A DNA stretch of 64,000 bases from Metridium senile (lineage: Eukaryota > Cnidaria > Anthozoa > Actiniaria > Metridiidae): positions 15,807,096 to 15,871,095 of the forward strand of contig OX459104.1 in assembly GCA_949775045.1 (NCBI GenBank), written 5' to 3'. Made by a program: the position numbers and the translations under genes. This document shows, piece by piece, positions 41,831 to 51,908 of the stretch (the stretch's first letter is position 1; every line of letters begins with the position of its first letter). The notes under the pieces are model-generated. The model had not been told where the DNA came from. It did no database searches and saw only the letters and a program-made list of their open reading frames with translations.

Positions 41831-42237
41831 GTTACATTGTAACTTTAAAAATATGAAGCACTGGTTGTTCAATGTTTTTTAGTTTCCTTTTTTTTTATTG
41901 CATTTTTCTACTTATTTTTTAGGTTATATTAACTTATAGTATAGAGCTTTCTGAATACAGTTTAGCATATCACAGCAAACACATGACCTTGTATCACAAT
42001 AATATCCAATAGGTTCCACAGCGTTGATTGATTAAATTGCGTCAATTTTATAGTCCATTCAATAATTACTCGGGATTCCTGTGGAATCCGAGTATAGGTT
42101 TCGCCATTATTTATCATTATTTATTTTCATCTTCAATGCCAAAATACCACACAAGCGCAGTATGGTCAATGTCATTTATACACACAAATATACGAAATAA
42201 ACTGATTTATTACGGTAATTCGGTGTTTACTTAAATC

Positions 42238-43460
42238 AAATACACTCCAGTAATGAAAATAAACCATTAACTAATGTATTAGTGTGATAATAAGTTTGAC
42301 AAATGTACCTTTTCGCCGAATTTATTGCCGACAAGCGATCAGTTTTGAAAGCGATTTAATTAAGAACCCCGCCGGGCCGAAACACAAACACAACAGTATT
42401 CTATTTCACAACACTCCTATTCATGCTCAGTTGAAATAAGGTATGGAAGATGATTGCGAGCGGACTGAGGCAAGCTGCCCAAGCAGGACTCAATGGCTGG
42501 TCCAGCGACCACGCGAATTGCTGGGCGGGGTGGGTGGGTCGCTTTTTCTCCGCAGTCCGCCCGCTGTGACAACTGAGCAAGAATGGAATGTTTTCCTCGA
42601 ATTCAGTCCTTTTATAGTCATTCTAGCACCTACTGCACGTGCTCTTTTCCCTTGGGTCTGTCATGGGAGTGTTTTAACACTAAAATTAACATTAAAATGA
42701 CCTTATTTCATTCATGCATATCATTTTGAGTGTTATGAATAGCGCTTTAATTAATTAGAGTGTTATGAATAGGTCAATAAATTACCCTCCTATACTGTAG
42801 TCAACCACGAACAACTTGCCGTGGAATCATTCTACAACTAGGTCCGTAAACATTACCCTCCTATATTGTAGTCAACCACGAACAACTTGCCGTGGAATCA
42901 TTCTACAACTAGGTCCGTAAATGTTTTCACTCCTATAATGCAGTCAACCACGAACCCGCTTGCCGTGGAATCATTCTGCAAATAGGTCCAACTTATCCTC
43001 CTATAATGCAGTCAACCACGAACCAGCTTTCCGTGGAATCATTCTTCTGTATAGGTCCATATGTTGGTCAGCGATTAGTCGAGCAATTCGCGTGGTCGTC
43101 AACTCACAGGCCTTTTTCTCTGCAACGTTCGCCCGCTGTGACAACTGAGCAAGAATGGAATGTTTTCCTCGAATTCAGTCCTTTTATAGTCATTCTAGCA
43201 CCTACTGCACGTGCTCTTTTCCCTTGGGTCTGTCATGGGAGTGTTTTAACACTAAAATTAACATTAAAATGACCTTATTTCATTCATGCATATCATTTTG
43301 AGTGTTATGAATAGCGCTTTAATTAAGAACCCGGCCGGGCCGAAACAAAAACACAACAGTACTTCGATTCAAATCACGTAATGTTATTCTGTGTATGATT
43401 TGACCTAAACACTCCAATAATGAAAATAAACCTTTAACTAACGTATTAGTGTTATAATAG
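42238..43460. repeat. Complex repeat: flanking direct repeats and a four-copy tandem core
   Basis: A block CGCTGTGACAACTGAGCAAG..GAATAGCGCTTTAATTA occurs at about 42559-42755 and 43133-43325. TTAATTAAGAACCC..GCCGGGCCGAAAC occurs at 42357 and 43319. ACTCCA(G/A)TAATGAAAATAAACC occurs at 42244 and 43408. Between are four copies of a 65-85-bp unit (CAACCACGAAC..CTTGCCGTGGAATCATTCT) from 42784 to 43060. ORFs here repeat the same peptide and have no family features. Confidence 0.8.
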
Positions 43461-43469
43461 CTTTAAAAA

Positions 43470-43660
43470 TAGCTTTAAAAATACCACCTTCAAGAACAGA
43501 CTATCACCTCTTTTCTTATTTCCTTCGCACTATAATAAGGGAATGGAACACTTTACCAGAGGACATTGTTCAAAAAACCAGCGTAAATGCATTCAAGAAA
43601 GCAATAGAGAACACAGTTTGACATTTTATTATTATAATTGTCTTTTTCATTATTTAGACG
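43470..43660 (+). mobile_element. LINE RT C-terminal scrap
   Basis: Reads FKNRLSPLFSYFLRTIIREWNTLPEDIVQKTSVNAFKKAIENTV and stops, which is the typical (R)TI.WN.LP......S..FK end of non-LTR RT ORFs. Confidence 0.7.
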
Positions 43661-44032
43661 TTTTGTTTTGTTTTTTTAAGACCCCCCGTAAGGATTTTCT
43701 TATAGAAAGAGACGGGGTAATACGGAAGAAGGTAATAAGTTTGTCAAATGTAAGTTTTCGTGTTGATCTTCTGTGATCTTCCTTTGTCTTTTTAATGTAT
43801 TCCAAAAGTACAAATGTTCTATTTGTATCGCAACGTTTTTGAAATTAGGTGTATACATTAAAATTATTTTGCACATCAAAGAGAATACCGAGATTACGCA
43901 GTTATGCGTCTGGTTACAAATAACAATAGGTATTTTTATGAAATACAGTAAAGCAAAATAGCAAACCGATGACTTTGTAGAGTGAAGTCATTTAACCCGT
44001 GGAATATAGATATTAGACTAATACACCTTAAG

Positions 44033-44262
44033 CGGGGGTCAAACGGCTATGATAGCTGATGATAGTTGAAGGCGTCTCAACTCTAACATCAACTATCATC
44101 AACTATCCTGTACGCGCGGTCAAACGGCAAAAACTATCATCGACTATCATGTGAAATTTGAGCATGTTCAAACGCCATGATAGTTGGTGGTCAAACGCAC
44201 ATGATAGGTGGAACTATCATCAACTATCATGAGCTATCATTGCCATTTGGCCGAGGCTTTAG
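44033..44262. mobile_element. TIR element made of reiterated ACTATCAT motifs
   Basis: About ten copies of ATGATAG(T) in either orientation and four of TCAAACG occur within 230 bp, for example AACTATCATCAACTATCATG. Ends GGTCAAACGGCTATGATAG and CTATCATTGCCATTTGGCC are imperfect inverted repeats. Ends about 90 bp from the receptor's 3' end. Confidence 0.7.
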
Positions 44263-44355
44263 CAGTCTCTAATTCCATTGTTTTCTTTTGTGTCTATTTG
44301 ACTATTACACCTTGACTATTTAATTTTGTCTTCAATCTATCACAACATTATCCAA

Positions 44356-45417
44356 TTAGTTACGAGAAACAGTTTGGCCCATAAAGTGTAACGAAAGCAA
44401 CTTTGGTTGACCGCTTGTACTGCGTTTTCCTTCATCTACGTCCATGTCATTGAGACTCAATGAGCGACGTGTTAAACTCAGAACATTAGAGGAGTTTCGA
44501 TGAGGATTTCCCTGTTTTGTCATGAAAACTTGTTTAAAACCATTACGAAACGACCGGAAGAATAGAAAATAAACAAAAGGATTAAAAGAAGAATTGAATG
44601 TTGTTAAAAGAGCGAAAATGTCATTAGATAAACCGATTCCTATTGTAAAAAGGTCAAAAGTATCGTTTATTACCAGGAGAAAGTGAGGTGTTCCTGTGCA
44701 AATGTAGAAAGCCAATGTTACGACAATAATAATCCACATGACTTTTTTCCTTGCTTTTTTTCTCGCTCTTTCTGCTTCAGCTTGAGGTCCAAGTGCGTTG
44801 TCTTGTTTTCTCAGAGCACAAATTACACGAAGATAGAGTACAAACATAGCAGTTGAAGGGATGATGTAATGTGTGACCAGAAAAATGAGATGGTAGACAT
44901 GCAAATTAAACCAAGAGTGCATTTTGTTAACGTAGAAACCTTTCGTATTGTCATATTTAACTATAAACATTTCAAAGGTTAGAAGTCCTAATCCAGAGAT
45001 CCATGAAAACGGCAATATCCACTTGAGTCTTGCTTTAGTAACTGCACTATCAAGCCTTGAGAAGGGATGGACGATAGCTTTGTAGCGTTCGTACGCCATT
45101 GCTGACAACAAAAATGGCGAAATACAAGTCCCGAGCCAATAAAATCTCTGAAAACCGCCAAGAACCCCATCGAGAATGGCGCTTTGATTGTATGCTTGTT
45201 GTAGTACTGGTTCACCCAAAACACCACGATAATCATTTGAAAACACGTAAAAAATCCCCAGAAAACCAGAAATGGCGTCGAGTATAGCAAGGTTGAGTAT
45301 GATAATATTCATACAAGTCTTCATGGTTTTAACACGTACAATAATGTGACAAACCAAGGCATTACCAATAATGGATATAACGGCAAAGACAATGGCAGCT
45401 ATTTTGATTACAGCCAT
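44356..45417 (-). CDS. Class A GPCR, subfamily B (353 aa), lacks TM3-ECL2 disulfide
   Basis: MAVIKIAAIVFAVISIIGNALVC; N19 (TM1), D47 (TM2), E110-R-Y112, P in TM5, FYICTGTP in TM6, N279-P-F-V-Y283. Subfamily B reads five residues shorter at the N-terminus than A. The conserved Cys before TM3 is Gly87 (GVLGGFQ where others have GVLCGFK) and the ECL2 Cys is Tyr162 (KGFYVNK where others have KGLCGNK or KGFCVNK): both partners of the canonical disulfide are gone. ICL3 has one Arg-to-Lys change (ARKKARKK). The tail has RRSLSLNDMDVDEGK and SGQPKLLSLHF. Otherwise intact, so either a functional variant or an early pseudogene. Confidence 0.9.
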   Translation of the reverse strand: MAVIKIAAIVFAVISIIGNALVCHIIVRVKTMKTCMNIIILNLAILDAISGFLGIFYVFSNDYRGVLGEPVLQQAYNQSAILDGVLGGFQRFYWLGTCISPFLLSAMAYERYKAIVHPFSRLDSAVTKARLKWILPFSWISGLGLLTFEMFIVKYDNTKGFYVNKMHSWFNLHVYHLIFLVTHYIIPSTAMFVLYLRVICALRKQDNALGPQAEAERARKKARKKVMWIIIVVTLAFYICTGTPHFLLVINDTFDLFTIGIGLSNDIFALLTTFNSSFNPFVYFLFFRSFRNGFKQVFMTKQGNPHRNSSNVLSLTRRSLSLNDMDVDEGKRSTSGQPKLLSLHFMGQTVSRN

Positions 45418-45600
45418 AATTCAATTGAACTTATCACTTTGAATTTAGATTTTAGAGCATCAAAACTTTGTACTGTAGGACGGTTATAACCGAAAAACTG
45501 AAAAAACATTACATCGAGATATTTTGACAGGTGTTCGCCCGAAGATTATAACGTTGCAACAAATTTAATTATTTTAAGTAATTTACCAACTGGACGAAGC
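45418..45600 (-). promoter_or_regulatory. Conserved 5' block, class III, of subfamily B receptors
   Basis: Minus strand: CCAGTTGGTAAATTAC, TAATTAAATTTGTTGC, GAACACCTGTCAAAA, ATCTCGATGTAATG, and TTCAAAGTGATAAGTTCAAT right before the ATG. The same words precede the genes at 48.6, 52.5, 59.5 and 62.96 kb. Confidence 0.5.
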
Positions 45601-46075
45601 AAGTCCAATTCAGTCTGAAGTCCAATTCGGTCTGTAATCATACGAGTGGTTACAAATTAAAAATCGGACGACCACGTAGCGGGAGTCCGATTTGTTTATC
45701 ACGAGTATGATTACAGACAGAATTGGACGACACAAAGTTCGATTACCAATTAATCATAACTATTACAATTTCAGAGAAAAATGTGTGGGGTTTCTAATAA
45801 AAATGACAGCAAAAATAGTTGAAAAAATCCTCCATTTTTGAAAAAAAACCTCATTTTTTGAGAATAATTTTCGTTGTTATAGTGATTTGTATCAATTCAG
45901 TGATTGGTTGATTAATCTGAAAGCAGTAAAATCATTGGCTCATAAAACTGTCCGATAACAACTGTCCGATTACAGCCAACTGTCCGATTACACTGTCAAG
46001 ATTGATTAGTGAAAAATAGAGCAGTCTGTCAACCAATCAGATTCGAGGAAATTGTAATAGTTATGATTAATTTTG
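45601..46075. mobile_element. Composite foldback/TIR insertion, absent upstream of the 48.6-kb gene
   Basis: TAATCATAACTATTACAATTTC (45755) and inverse GAAATTGTAATAGTTATGATTA (46050) plus CCAATTCGGTCTGTAATCATAC and inverse GTATGATTACAGACAGAATTGG. Several TGTCCGAT words occur inside. The matching region upstream of the 48.6-kb receptor runs straight from CAACTGGACGAA to TTTTGAAATTTACAAA. Confidence 0.7.
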
Positions 46076-46372
46076 TAATTTACAAACCCCATATGAAATA
46101 CCAAAATACTGACCTAGAAAGAGTACTCAAAGGCAATTTCTCTAAAACTTCACCTAAAATGACAAACGTTTTTCATGGCGTTTTTTCTGTTTCTTCTTCG
46201 CTTCCCTGGATCCTTTGCGCGCTCATCCTTGTATCTACGTGAAAGAGAACTGGGGACAAGTCAGATAAGGCCCTGTTTAAATAAGGGTCCGCTTCATGTT
46301 CGATGATGTTGACGTGAAACATCATCCAACATTTCTTTTGTTCTCGTGTTCAGCAAACCGTATGCACTTAAT

Positions 46373-46483
46373 AGATAATCACTTCGGCACGCAGCATTCG
46401 TGGGTATATTGCAGGCAGCTGAGGGCGTAGCCCGAAGCTGCCTGCATTATACCCACGAATGCTGGGTACCGAAGTGATTATCT
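46373..46483. repeat. 111-bp foldback hairpin
   Basis: AGATAATCACTTCGG and GCAGCATTCGTGGGTATA pair with CCGAAGTGATTATCT and TATACCCACGAATGCTG; the loop region AGGCAGCT/AGCTGCCT also pairs. Confidence 0.85.
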
Positions 46484-46544
46484 GGTATAATTACTATTCA
46501 CTACCCTGCCCCATTATTCTCTCTCTTGCACAGTAATCGGCGGT

Positions 46545-47123
46545 TTCTTGTGTTTTTGAATATAATAACAATAGGCTTACCAAACTTTAATTAGTTATCA
46601 GCCAATGAAAATATATTTAACATTCAGTAGCCTGACACATTATTGTTCTGTTTGTTGCATAATAGACCACTTTCATAAATACCATAATATGTATCGGAAA
46701 ATGATTTTTCAAGTAAACAGATATTTGAATATTTTAGCACTGTCATATGAAAGAACCAACTGAAATAGGCATGTTTGGAAGGTTTTCATGCTCTGGCGAA
46801 AATACCAAAGAAGTTATGCTCAATGAAAAATGTAGAGATTTGTATGTAATTTTCTGCTGAGGCCTTTGATGCCTCGTTTTGGTGTTTTCTGATTTTTCAA
46901 ACTCCTATAGCTTCGAATTCTTGCAAATTTAATCGTTTTTTTCTCAAACTTTCACAAGTTATTGCTATGGTGAATGTCTGTCATATGATAGCTTTCTTTT
47001 TCTTAAAACATCAATTTTAAAAATTATGATAATTAGTGGCGGCCTGATTTATGATTTATGGTTTCTTGTCTCTTTGAATATAATAACAATAGGCTTACCA
47101 AACTCTAATTAGTAATAATTTCA
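46545..47123. repeat. Pair of about 55-bp direct repeats
   Basis: TTGAATATAATAACAATAGG then CTTACCAAACT(T/C)TAATTAGT at 46555 and 47075. The DNA between has no recognised gene. Confidence 0.75.
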
Positions 47124-47173
47124 TTCAATTGATGACATTAAGACTTGTTTTTGTTGCAAATTTTCCAATGGCT

Positions 47174-47245
47174 GCCTCGGTAGTATAATGGCTTAAGGCG
47201 CGGATACAGAAAAGCATAAGATGTCGGTTCGAATCCTAGTACTCA
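47174..47245 (+). other. tRNA-like relic (A and B box words)
   Basis: GCCTCGGTAGTATAATGG resembles a tRNA 5' half and GGTTCGAATCC is a B box at the right distance. The acceptor and T stems do not close well, so this is a tRNA pseudogene or SINE head, not a working tRNA. Confidence 0.35.
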
Positions 47246-47389
47246 AAGACTTTTTTCGCCAAAAATCGATCGCTTTCTAGTTAATTCTAATTTTGATCTT
47301 TACTAGAATGAACATTATTTGTTATACACACTTTAAAAAATTCATGAATGATTAATGAGACATTTTCAAAAGAAATCATGACCATGACG

Positions 47390-47600
47390 AGTGTTGTAAA
47401 TCTGATACAACACTAGTGTTGTATATCCTGATTTGCATAAGTTTTAACTGGTAATTTTACGGCAAAATTTATTTTAATATTGAAAATTTTGGTAAAATAT
47501 GAAAGAGCTAACCTAGACATTTTTTAAGTAGTTTACAACATTCGCGTCCGTGTTGTATCTGCCGATACAACACGGCCGCTCATGTTGTAAACACTACAAA
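47390..47600. repeat. Foldback-like element with TGTTGTA words
   Basis: GTGTTGTAAATCTGATACAACAC and ATGTTGTAAACAC, with CCGTGTTGTATC/GATACAACACGG as an inner hairpin. Confidence 0.55.
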
Positions 47601-47937
47601 TAGAACATACTGCAATATTTCTAATAATGCTGAGCATGAGCGATAGGATACATGAAGTTCGTGAACGAAGACATAATTTGCTTTAAAACTAATATAGAAC
47701 ATATAAAAAGTATGACTAAATGAACTATTTACCTGTAGCTTGACTGTATTCCTTTTATCGTCCTCGAGTTGTATTTTAAAAATGGCGCCTTAATTAAATT
47801 TAATTTTATACAGGCCTAGTCTCTCATGGACTTTAAGCTTATTACGTCATTCATTCGCCCCTCGAAGCTATATTTAAATGAATATAACAATGAGTTCTTA
47901 ATTGTCTGAACGATGTAATGTAACAAAATTATATACA

Positions 47938-48170
47938 TCATGAAAACTAGCGAGTAAACTAGTATATGCTGCGTCGGTGTTTGATATAAACGATAGGTAA
48001 TAGAATGAAATGTGTAACTGACTGTTTGAAATATAAATGGAAACTAGCAAGTAAACTAGTATAGGCTGCGTCGGTGTTTGATATAAACGATAGGTAATAA
48101 AATGAAATGTGTAACTGAAATGTGTAAGTATATAGAATGCGTCAGTCAGTTTGATATAAACGATGGACAT
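47938..48170. repeat. Tandem repeat, ACTAGCAAGTAAACTAGTATAGG family
   Basis: Two full copies and one partial copy of the unit seen at 25.6 and 28.7 kb (AACTAGC.AGTAAACTAGTATA.GCTGCGTCGGTGTTTGATA). The flanks differ, so this unit moves or was copied separately from the receptors. Confidence 0.8.
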
Positions 48171-48477
48171 TCTGACGAATGGCTAAAGCTCGAACCGTCA
48201 GTTAAGTTAACATTATTTACGGTGTTACAAATTTCATTTTATTACCTATAATTATATACAATGGATTTAATGTTGAAACAAAATTCTCCAGGTGCATGTA
48301 TTCATATTTTTAATTAGAATTTCTTGTTTAATTTCTTTTGTGTTTTTGATGATTAAAAATTCAGTGGTTTAATCTCTACTTAGAGCGAATTTAAAACACT
48401 AAAACCATGAAATAAAAACAAAATTACTAACTAATAGTTTCTATTTAGTGACTATTTAGTGACTCAACTCAACTACA

Positions 48478-48628
48478 AACGCTTTTAAACTCTTTCAACA
48501 TCAATTCAACTTCGATTGAACACGTTTCAACAATGTTGAAAAGGTGGGCAAACGGCTTCAACAATTGCCATTCAACAAAATCGAACGAATGTTGAAGCAA
48601 ATGTTGATACAGTTTGCCCGGTCCCTAA
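48478..48628. mobile_element. TIR element made of reiterated TTCAACA motifs
   Basis: TTCAACA/TGTTGAA occurs about seven times in 150 bp (for example TTTCAACAATGTTGAA), together with GGGCAAACGGC and CAGTTTGCCC. It touches the 3' end of the 48.6-kb receptor. The preceding 48171-48477 has nothing recognised. Confidence 0.65.
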
Positions 48629-49686
48629 CATTCAAGTGTTGTTTGGGCCATAATGCGTAACGATAGCAACTGTGGTTGACCACTTCTACTGCGTTTACCT
48701 TCATCTACGTCCATGTTTTCAAGACTCAATGAGCGTCGTGAGAAACTAAGAACATTAGAGCGGTTTCGATGTGAAATTTCCTGTTTTGACATAAAAACTT
48801 GTTTAAAACCATTACGAAACGATCGAAAGAATAGAAAATAAACAAAAGGATTAAAAGATGAATTGAACGTTGTTAAAAGAGCGAAAATGTCATAAGATAA
48901 ACCGATTGCTATTGTAAAAAGGTTAAAAGAACCGTTTATTACGAATAGAACGTGAGGTGTTCCTGTGCAAATATAGAAAGTCAATGTCACGACAATAATA
49001 ATCCACATGACTTTTTTCCTTGCTTTACGTCTCGCTCTTTCTGCTTCAGCTTGAGTTCCAAGTGTGTTGTCTTGTTTTCTTAGAGCACAAATTATACGAA
49101 GATAGAAAATAAACATAGCAGTTGAAGGAATGATGTAATGTGTGACCAGAAAAATGAAACGATACACGTACAAATTCAACCAAGAGTACGTTTTGTTACC
49201 ACACAAACCTTTAGTATTGTCATATTTAACTATAAACATTTCAAAGGTTAGAAGTCCTAATCCCGAGATCCATGAAAGCGGCAATATCCACTTGAGTCTT
49301 GCTTTAGTAACTGCACTATTAAGCCTTGAGAAGGGATGGACGACAGCTTTGTAGCGTTCATACGCCATCGCTGCCAACAAAAACGGCGAAATACAGGTCC
49401 CGAGCCAATAAAATCTCTTAAACCCGCAAAGAACTCCAGCAAGAATGGCGCTTTGATTGTATGCTTGTTGTAGTACTGGTTCACCCAAAACACCATGATA
49501 ATCATTTGAAAACACGTAAACAATCCCCAGAAAACCAGAAACGGCGTCCAGTATAGCTTGGTTGAGTATGATGATATTCATACAAGTCTTCATGGTTTTA
49601 ACACGTACAATAATGTGACAAACCAAGGCATTACCAATAATGGATATAACGGCAAAGACAATGGCAGCTATTTTGATAACAGCCAT
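48625..49686 (-). CDS. Class A GPCR, subfamily B (353 aa), intronless
   Basis: MAVIKIAAIVFAVISIIGNALVC; N19, D47, C87 (GVLCGFK), ERY 110-112 followed by KAVVHPFS, C162 (KGLCGNK), TM5 Pro, FYICTGTP, NPFVY 279-283. TM2 reads LNQAILDA where every other copy has LNLAILDA, a polar Gln at a highly conserved Leu. ICL3 has a mild DNTLGTQ change. The tail reads RRSLSLENMDVDEGKRSRSGQPQLLSLRIM, the subfamily B form of the C-terminal motif. Neighbour of the 44.4-kb gene by direct duplication (shared 5' flank to about 50400) and mirrored by the gene at 62.96 kb. Confidence 0.92.
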   Translation of the reverse strand: MAVIKIAAIVFAVISIIGNALVCHIIVRVKTMKTCMNIIILNQAILDAVSGFLGIVYVFSNDYHGVLGEPVLQQAYNQSAILAGVLCGFKRFYWLGTCISPFLLAAMAYERYKAVVHPFSRLNSAVTKARLKWILPLSWISGLGLLTFEMFIVKYDNTKGLCGNKTYSWLNLYVYRFIFLVTHYIIPSTAMFIFYLRIICALRKQDNTLGTQAEAERARRKARKKVMWIIIVVTLTFYICTGTPHVLFVINGSFNLFTIAIGLSYDIFALLTTFNSSFNPFVYFLFFRSFRNGFKQVFMSKQEISHRNRSNVLSFSRRSLSLENMDVDEGKRSRSGQPQLLSLRIMAQTTLEC

Positions 49687-49799
49687 AATTCAATTGAACT
49701 TTTCTACGAATTAGCTACGAATATAGACTCTGTACGGTAAGCCGATTGAAAACAACTAAAAAAAATTCAATCGAGATGTTGTTGACAGGTGTTCACCTG

Positions 49800-50170
49800 A
49801 AGAGTTACCAATTAATATAATTATGAAGTTGTAGCCAGTTTAATTATTTTAAAGTAATTTACTAACTGGAGGAAGGCCAATTATTGTATTTGGAATGTGA
49901 GGGTGGAGAGGGCGGGGGCATTTGTGTTCATTTGTGGAGATATACCAATTATATAATCATGAAGTTGTAGCCAATTTAATTATTTCAAAGTAATTTACTA
50001 ACTGGAGGAAGGCCAAAAGATTTAAAGCAATTATTACATTTGGAATTTGAGGGTTGGGAGGGTGGGGGGATTTATATTTATCCGAAGAGTTACCAATTAA
50101 TATAATTATAAATTTGTAGCGAATTTAATTATTTCAAAGTAATTTACCAACTGGACGAAAGCCAAAAGAC
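49800..50170. repeat. Three tandem copies of a 5'-flank segment, about 140 bp
   Basis: TACCAATTA(A)TATAAT, then GTAGC(C/G)A(A/G)TTTAATTATTT, AAAGTAATTTAC and AACTGGA at about 49806, 49942 and 50090. Single copies exist upstream of other subfamily B genes, so the block was amplified only here. Confidence 0.8.
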
Positions 50171-50411
50171 TTCATGCAATTTTAATTTTGAAATTTACAA
50201 AACCGATACGAAATACCAAAATACTTACTAAGAGTACTCAAATGCAATTTCGTTAAAAATTGACCTAAACGAATCTTCGAATCCCTATATTCAAGTTTTC
50301 GACAAAAGATTTCCATATCGTTTCTGTTTCTTCTTCCCTTCAATTCCCTGGATCCTTTGCGCGCACTTCCTTGGATCTACGTGAGAGAGAACTGGTTAGG
50401 TCCATTTAACC

Positions 50412-50746
50412 GGTCTTAATAATACTTTAATGTTTATATAGCGCAAATATCTATGTACATATTCAAATGCGCTTGTATGAGAGTGAGGCAGTCACTGAGG
50501 TTGGTCACGGCCAGAGATTTTGTTTACGTCATCAGTGGTTCTTTTATACGTCCACCTTGTAACATAGTCAGAGTGAAGGCAGACAGGACCTCCGACTTTA
50601 CGTCCTTATCCGAGAAGACGAGGCACTGAGAGAGTAAAGTGTCTTGCCCAATTGCAAGGACACAACGTAATCGCCCGGGCCAGGAATCGAACCAAGACCA
50701 TTAGGCCCGGAGTCCGACACGCTGACCGCTAGGCCACCACTTCTCT
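50412..50746 (-). mobile_element. tRNA-derived SINE A
   Basis: Minus strand: GTGGCCTAGCGGTCAGCGTG (A box), GGTTCGATTCC (B box), then TGTGTCCTTGCAATTGGGCAAGACACTT and a 3' end GCGCTATATAAACATTAAAGTATTATTA. tRNA head, conserved middle and LINE-like tail are all present. Confidence 0.8.
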
Positions 50747-51029
50747 CTTCAAAAAAAAAATCACTTGTTTAACGTCTCAATCGTTCTAGCTGGACACGTG
50801 TGCCCTACTAATCGGGGAGACTCAGACACACACTCACTACCTCTACGTTAATTAGTTTGCTCACAACTCGGCTCACCATAGACCGGAGAAAAACCCTCGT
50901 GGCATAGGAGAGAAGAACACATCAAACAAACTCAACTCACATATAATCGATGCCCGAGCCAGGGCTCGAACCTGGACCACAGCGGTGAGAGGCCAGCACT
51001 CTCACCGCTAGGCCACCCATGCCACCCAC
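50747..51029 (-). mobile_element. tRNA-derived SINE B, abutting SINE A
   Basis: Minus strand: GGTGGCCTAGCGGTGAGAGT (A box), CCAGGTTCGAGCCCTGG (T arm, perfect stem) and a body with GAGGGTTTTTCTCCGG..GAGCAAACTAATTAACG, ending in a T run and GAAGAGAG. It lies 5' of SINE A in the same orientation. Confidence 0.75.
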
Positions 51030-51034
51030 ACTTG

Positions 51035-51200
51035 GTCTCTTTAAGCGTGTCCAACATGTTGGAGCAACAATGCCGCTGCGATCAGGTTTGTTGAACACGA
51101 GAACAAAAGAAATGTTCCATGATGTTTCATCCAACATCATCCAACAGAGTGTTTAAACGTACGGGCTCAAAGTGTTGGCTCAACATGTTGGGCCAGTTTA
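51035..51200. mobile_element. Element with CAACATGTTGG motifs
   Basis: CCAACATGTTGGAGCAACA, CATCCAACATCATCCAACAG and CTCAACATGTTGGGCC in 165 bp, bounded by TCTCTTTAAGCGTG and AGTTTAAAGAGGCC. Related DNA is at 46260-46350 and 61965-62640. GAACACGAGAACAAAAGAAATGTT is shared with those copies. Confidence 0.65.
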
Positions 51201-51908
51201 AAGAGGCCTAAACACTAACTCCATCAGTAAACATTGCAAATCGTTAAAATGATTAAAATTGAAAAGAAAAAAATATATTATTCCATTATAGCACACTTTT
51301 TTTTAAGATTTACTATTTAATCAAAAGAACTTGTGAAAGTCAATCAAGAAAATAATATATGTACATGTAAATTATATATGATTGATAGTAAAAATAGGTA
51401 AATTAAAACACAGGCTAAATATTTAAATAAATGAGTAAGTTTTTAATTTAATCAAATCTAACATGAAAGTTTTAAATACAGTTGGCTTTTTTAGTTAAGA
51501 TTTACGACTTTGTGGCTGTTTTTCTCGAAAAGTGAGATGGTGACACCTTTTTATGATGTATCTAATGTAATTTTATCAACTCGCAAAGTTTCAGAAAATT
51601 GACTTTTACTTTGCATTAATTTCGCTTAAACGTCCTTATTTTTATTATTTCAGTTAAAGTCACGCTGGGCATCAGCAAGACCAGTTAATGGCGGTATATC
51701 TGATTGTTCTCTTGTTTGTATTCATCATTTGTACGTTAACCTCAAGTCAGATTTACAAACAAAGTCAGGTATAAAATAACCTCTGGTTCTGGTACCCAGG
51801 GTAGCTATCATCACTTTTCAATAGACCAGTTTCATGTTATCCAGCACCGCTGTGCTATTTGACAAAAGGTGCATTTGAACAGGGATAGCCTGAATTCAGA
51901 CAAATTCA

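Noticed and set aside
42443..43272. Repeated peptide ending AVTTEQEWNVFLEF as a gene family
   Set aside because: The two ORFs share it only because the underlying DNA block is duplicated; they differ upstream and have no further support.
47174..47245. tRNA-Asp-like gene
   Set aside because: Only the 5' part and B box resemble a tRNA; the stems do not pair, so it is listed as a relic.
50690..51020. Two functional tRNA genes
   Set aside because: A and B boxes are present, but the sequences continue into SINE bodies and the anticodon stems are poor.
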